A stretch of DNA of 17,214 nt from an uncultured Duganella sp. GTDB taxonomy: Bacteria > Pseudomonadota > Gammaproteobacteria > Burkholderiales > Burkholderiaceae. This document shows positions 16,246 to 17,214 of the stretch, piece after piece. The DNA is taken from positions 1 to 17,214 of the forward strand of contig CAMLRG010000119.1 of the NCBI GenBank assembly GCA_946482335.1, in the 5' to 3' direction. The notes below the pieces were generated by a model that was not told the origin of the DNA, did no database searches, and worked only from the letters and a program-made list of their open reading frames with translations. The translations under genes were made by a program, and so were the position numbers. Each line of letters begins with the position of its first letter. Position 1 is the first letter of the stretch.

Positions 16246-17214
16246 TCAGGCATGCACCACCGCTTCCTGCCGATTCTCCAGGATTTGCGGCATCAGCGAG
16301 CCCACAACCATCCCCGCGAACGCCGCCACCAGCCCCGCCAGCTGCCCGGGAAACGCCTCGCCCCACGAAGTAATCTGCGGGAAGAACATGACCCACACCG
16401 CAATCCCCGCGCCCACCGAGAAGATCGCCCCCTGGGTGGTAGCCCGCTTCCAGTACAGCCCCATCAGCAGCGGCACAAACGCCCCCACCAGGGTCACCTG
16501 GTAAGCCGTCGACACCAGCTCATAAATCGAGGTGCCGCGCATCGCGATCGCGTATGCCAGGACGGTTGCCGCGAACACTACGATCGTGATGCGCATGGCC
16601 AGCAGCTGCTGTCTGTCGCTCATGCCCGGACGCAGGTTCTTCAGGATATTCTCGGTAAAGCTGGTCGACGGCGCCAGCAGCGTCGCCGACGAAGTCGACT
16701 TGATCGCCGACAGCAGCGCGCCGAAGAACAGGATCTGCATCACCAGCGGCATCTTGGTCAGCACGAAAGTCGGCAGCAGGCGCTGGTAGTCGTTCTTCGC
16801 CATCTCCAGGCCGCCCTCGCCCAGCACGATCACCGCGCAGGCGACGATGAACATCGGCACCGCGGCAAAGATGATGTAGCTGGCGCCGCCGATCATGGCG
16901 CCGGTGCGGGCGGTCGGCGCATCCTTGGCCGACATCACACGCTGGAACACATCCTGCTGCGGAATCGAGCCCAGCATCATGGTCACGGCCGCGCCGACGA
17001 AGAAGGCGATATCGGTGAAGGTGGCCTGCGGCAGGAAGTTCCACAATTCCTTGTCCGCCGCCATGGCGAACACCTTGCCGGTGCCGCCGGCCAGGTCGGC
17101 CGAGAAGATGGCGATGATGCTCAAGCCCACCACCAGCACGATCATCTGGATGAAGTCGGTCCAGGCCACGGCCAGGAAACCGCCGATCACCACGTACACC
17201 AGCACGGCCAGGGT
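16246..17214 (-). CDS. Sodium:solute symporter family protein (C-terminal part, cut by window edge)
   Basis: Membrane transporter that uses the sodium gradient to import a small solute; the substrate cannot be told from this part. The frame is open to the right edge, so the start is missing and 322 residues are visible. The visible part begins in a conserved stretch, GGFLAVAWTDFIQMIVLVVG, a signature of the SSS family, followed by SIPQQDVFQRVMSAKDAPTA. SAIKSTSSATLLAPSTSFTE contains the Ser/Thr-rich segment that forms the Na2 site in this family. About eight further hydrophobic segments follow. It ends NRQEAVVHA, facing hemB across repeat element C. PutP- or ActP-like transporters are the nearest guess. 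Confidence 0.88.
   Translation of the reverse strand, partial: TLAVLVYVVIGGFLAVAWTDFIQMIVLVVGLSIIAIFSADLAGGTGKVFAMAADKELWNFLPQATFTDIAFFVGAAVTMMLGSIPQQDVFQRVMSAKDAPTARTGAMIGGASYIIFAAVPMFIVACAVIVLGEGGLEMAKNDYQRLLPTFVLTKMPLVMQILFFGALLSAIKSTSSATLLAPSTSFTENILKNLRPGMSDRQQLLAMRITIVVFAATVLAYAIAMRGTSIYELVSTAYQVTLVGAFVPLLMGLYWKRATTQGAIFSVGAGIAVWVMFFPQITSWGEAFPGQLAGLVAAFAGMVVGSLMPQILENRQEAVVHA

Overview
The window is a GC-rich piece of core chromosome from a betaproteobacterium. Gene order and protein character (pilMNOPQ divergent from a class A penicillin-binding protein; cyaY divergent from lptM-lysA; cytochrome c4, resB and ccsB in a row; engB-hemB) fit the Burkholderiales. Oxalobacteraceae (Massilia, Duganella, Janthinobacterium type) is my best guess; it is an inference from gene content, not a database result. 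Nothing looks like a prophage, integrated plasmid, insertion sequence, CRISPR array, tRNA or rRNA.

Layout, left to right. (1) 1-3897, minus strand: the type IV pilus alignment and secretin operon pilM-pilN-pilO-pilP-pilQ, tightly coupled by 1-4 base overlaps at most junctions; pilQ runs off the left edge. (2) 3898-4192: a 295-base AT-rich divergent promoter region with clear inverted repeats. (3) 4193-6517, plus strand: mrcA (PBP1a), peptidoglycan synthesis. (4) 6593-6925, minus: cyaY (frataxin homologue). (5) 6965-8414, plus: lptM (small lipoprotein of the LPS translocon) and lysA (last step of lysine synthesis). (6) 8425-9998, minus: msrP-msrQ, periplasmic methionine sulfoxide repair. (7) 10062-14278, minus: ccsB and resB (System II cytochrome c maturation) behind a dihaem cytochrome c4, with a strong hairpin terminator between c4 and resB. 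(8) 14433-16132, plus: engB (ribosome-assembly GTPase) overlapping hemB (haem synthesis). (9) 16246-17214, minus: the C-terminal part of a sodium:solute symporter cut by the right edge.

Several genes share a haem and cell-envelope redox theme: hemB makes a haem precursor, resB/ccsB attach haem to periplasmic cytochromes such as the adjacent c4, MsrQ is a haem-b protein feeding electrons to MsrP, and CyaY is linked to Fe-S and iron handling. The theme may only reflect conserved gene order.

The one signal not explained by ordinary genes is a family of short hairpin repeats. It is built from an arm like AAACCGGTAAACCGG followed by a GGGGTCAGACCC / GGGTCTGACCCC stem. It lies in all three convergent gene junctions of the window (mrcA/cyaY, lysA/msrQ, hemB/symporter) and I found it nowhere else here. 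At the third junction two copies face each other as an inverted pair, like a REPIN/BIME. At the second the element is translated as the last 14 residues of MsrQ. I found no undescribed multi-gene system.
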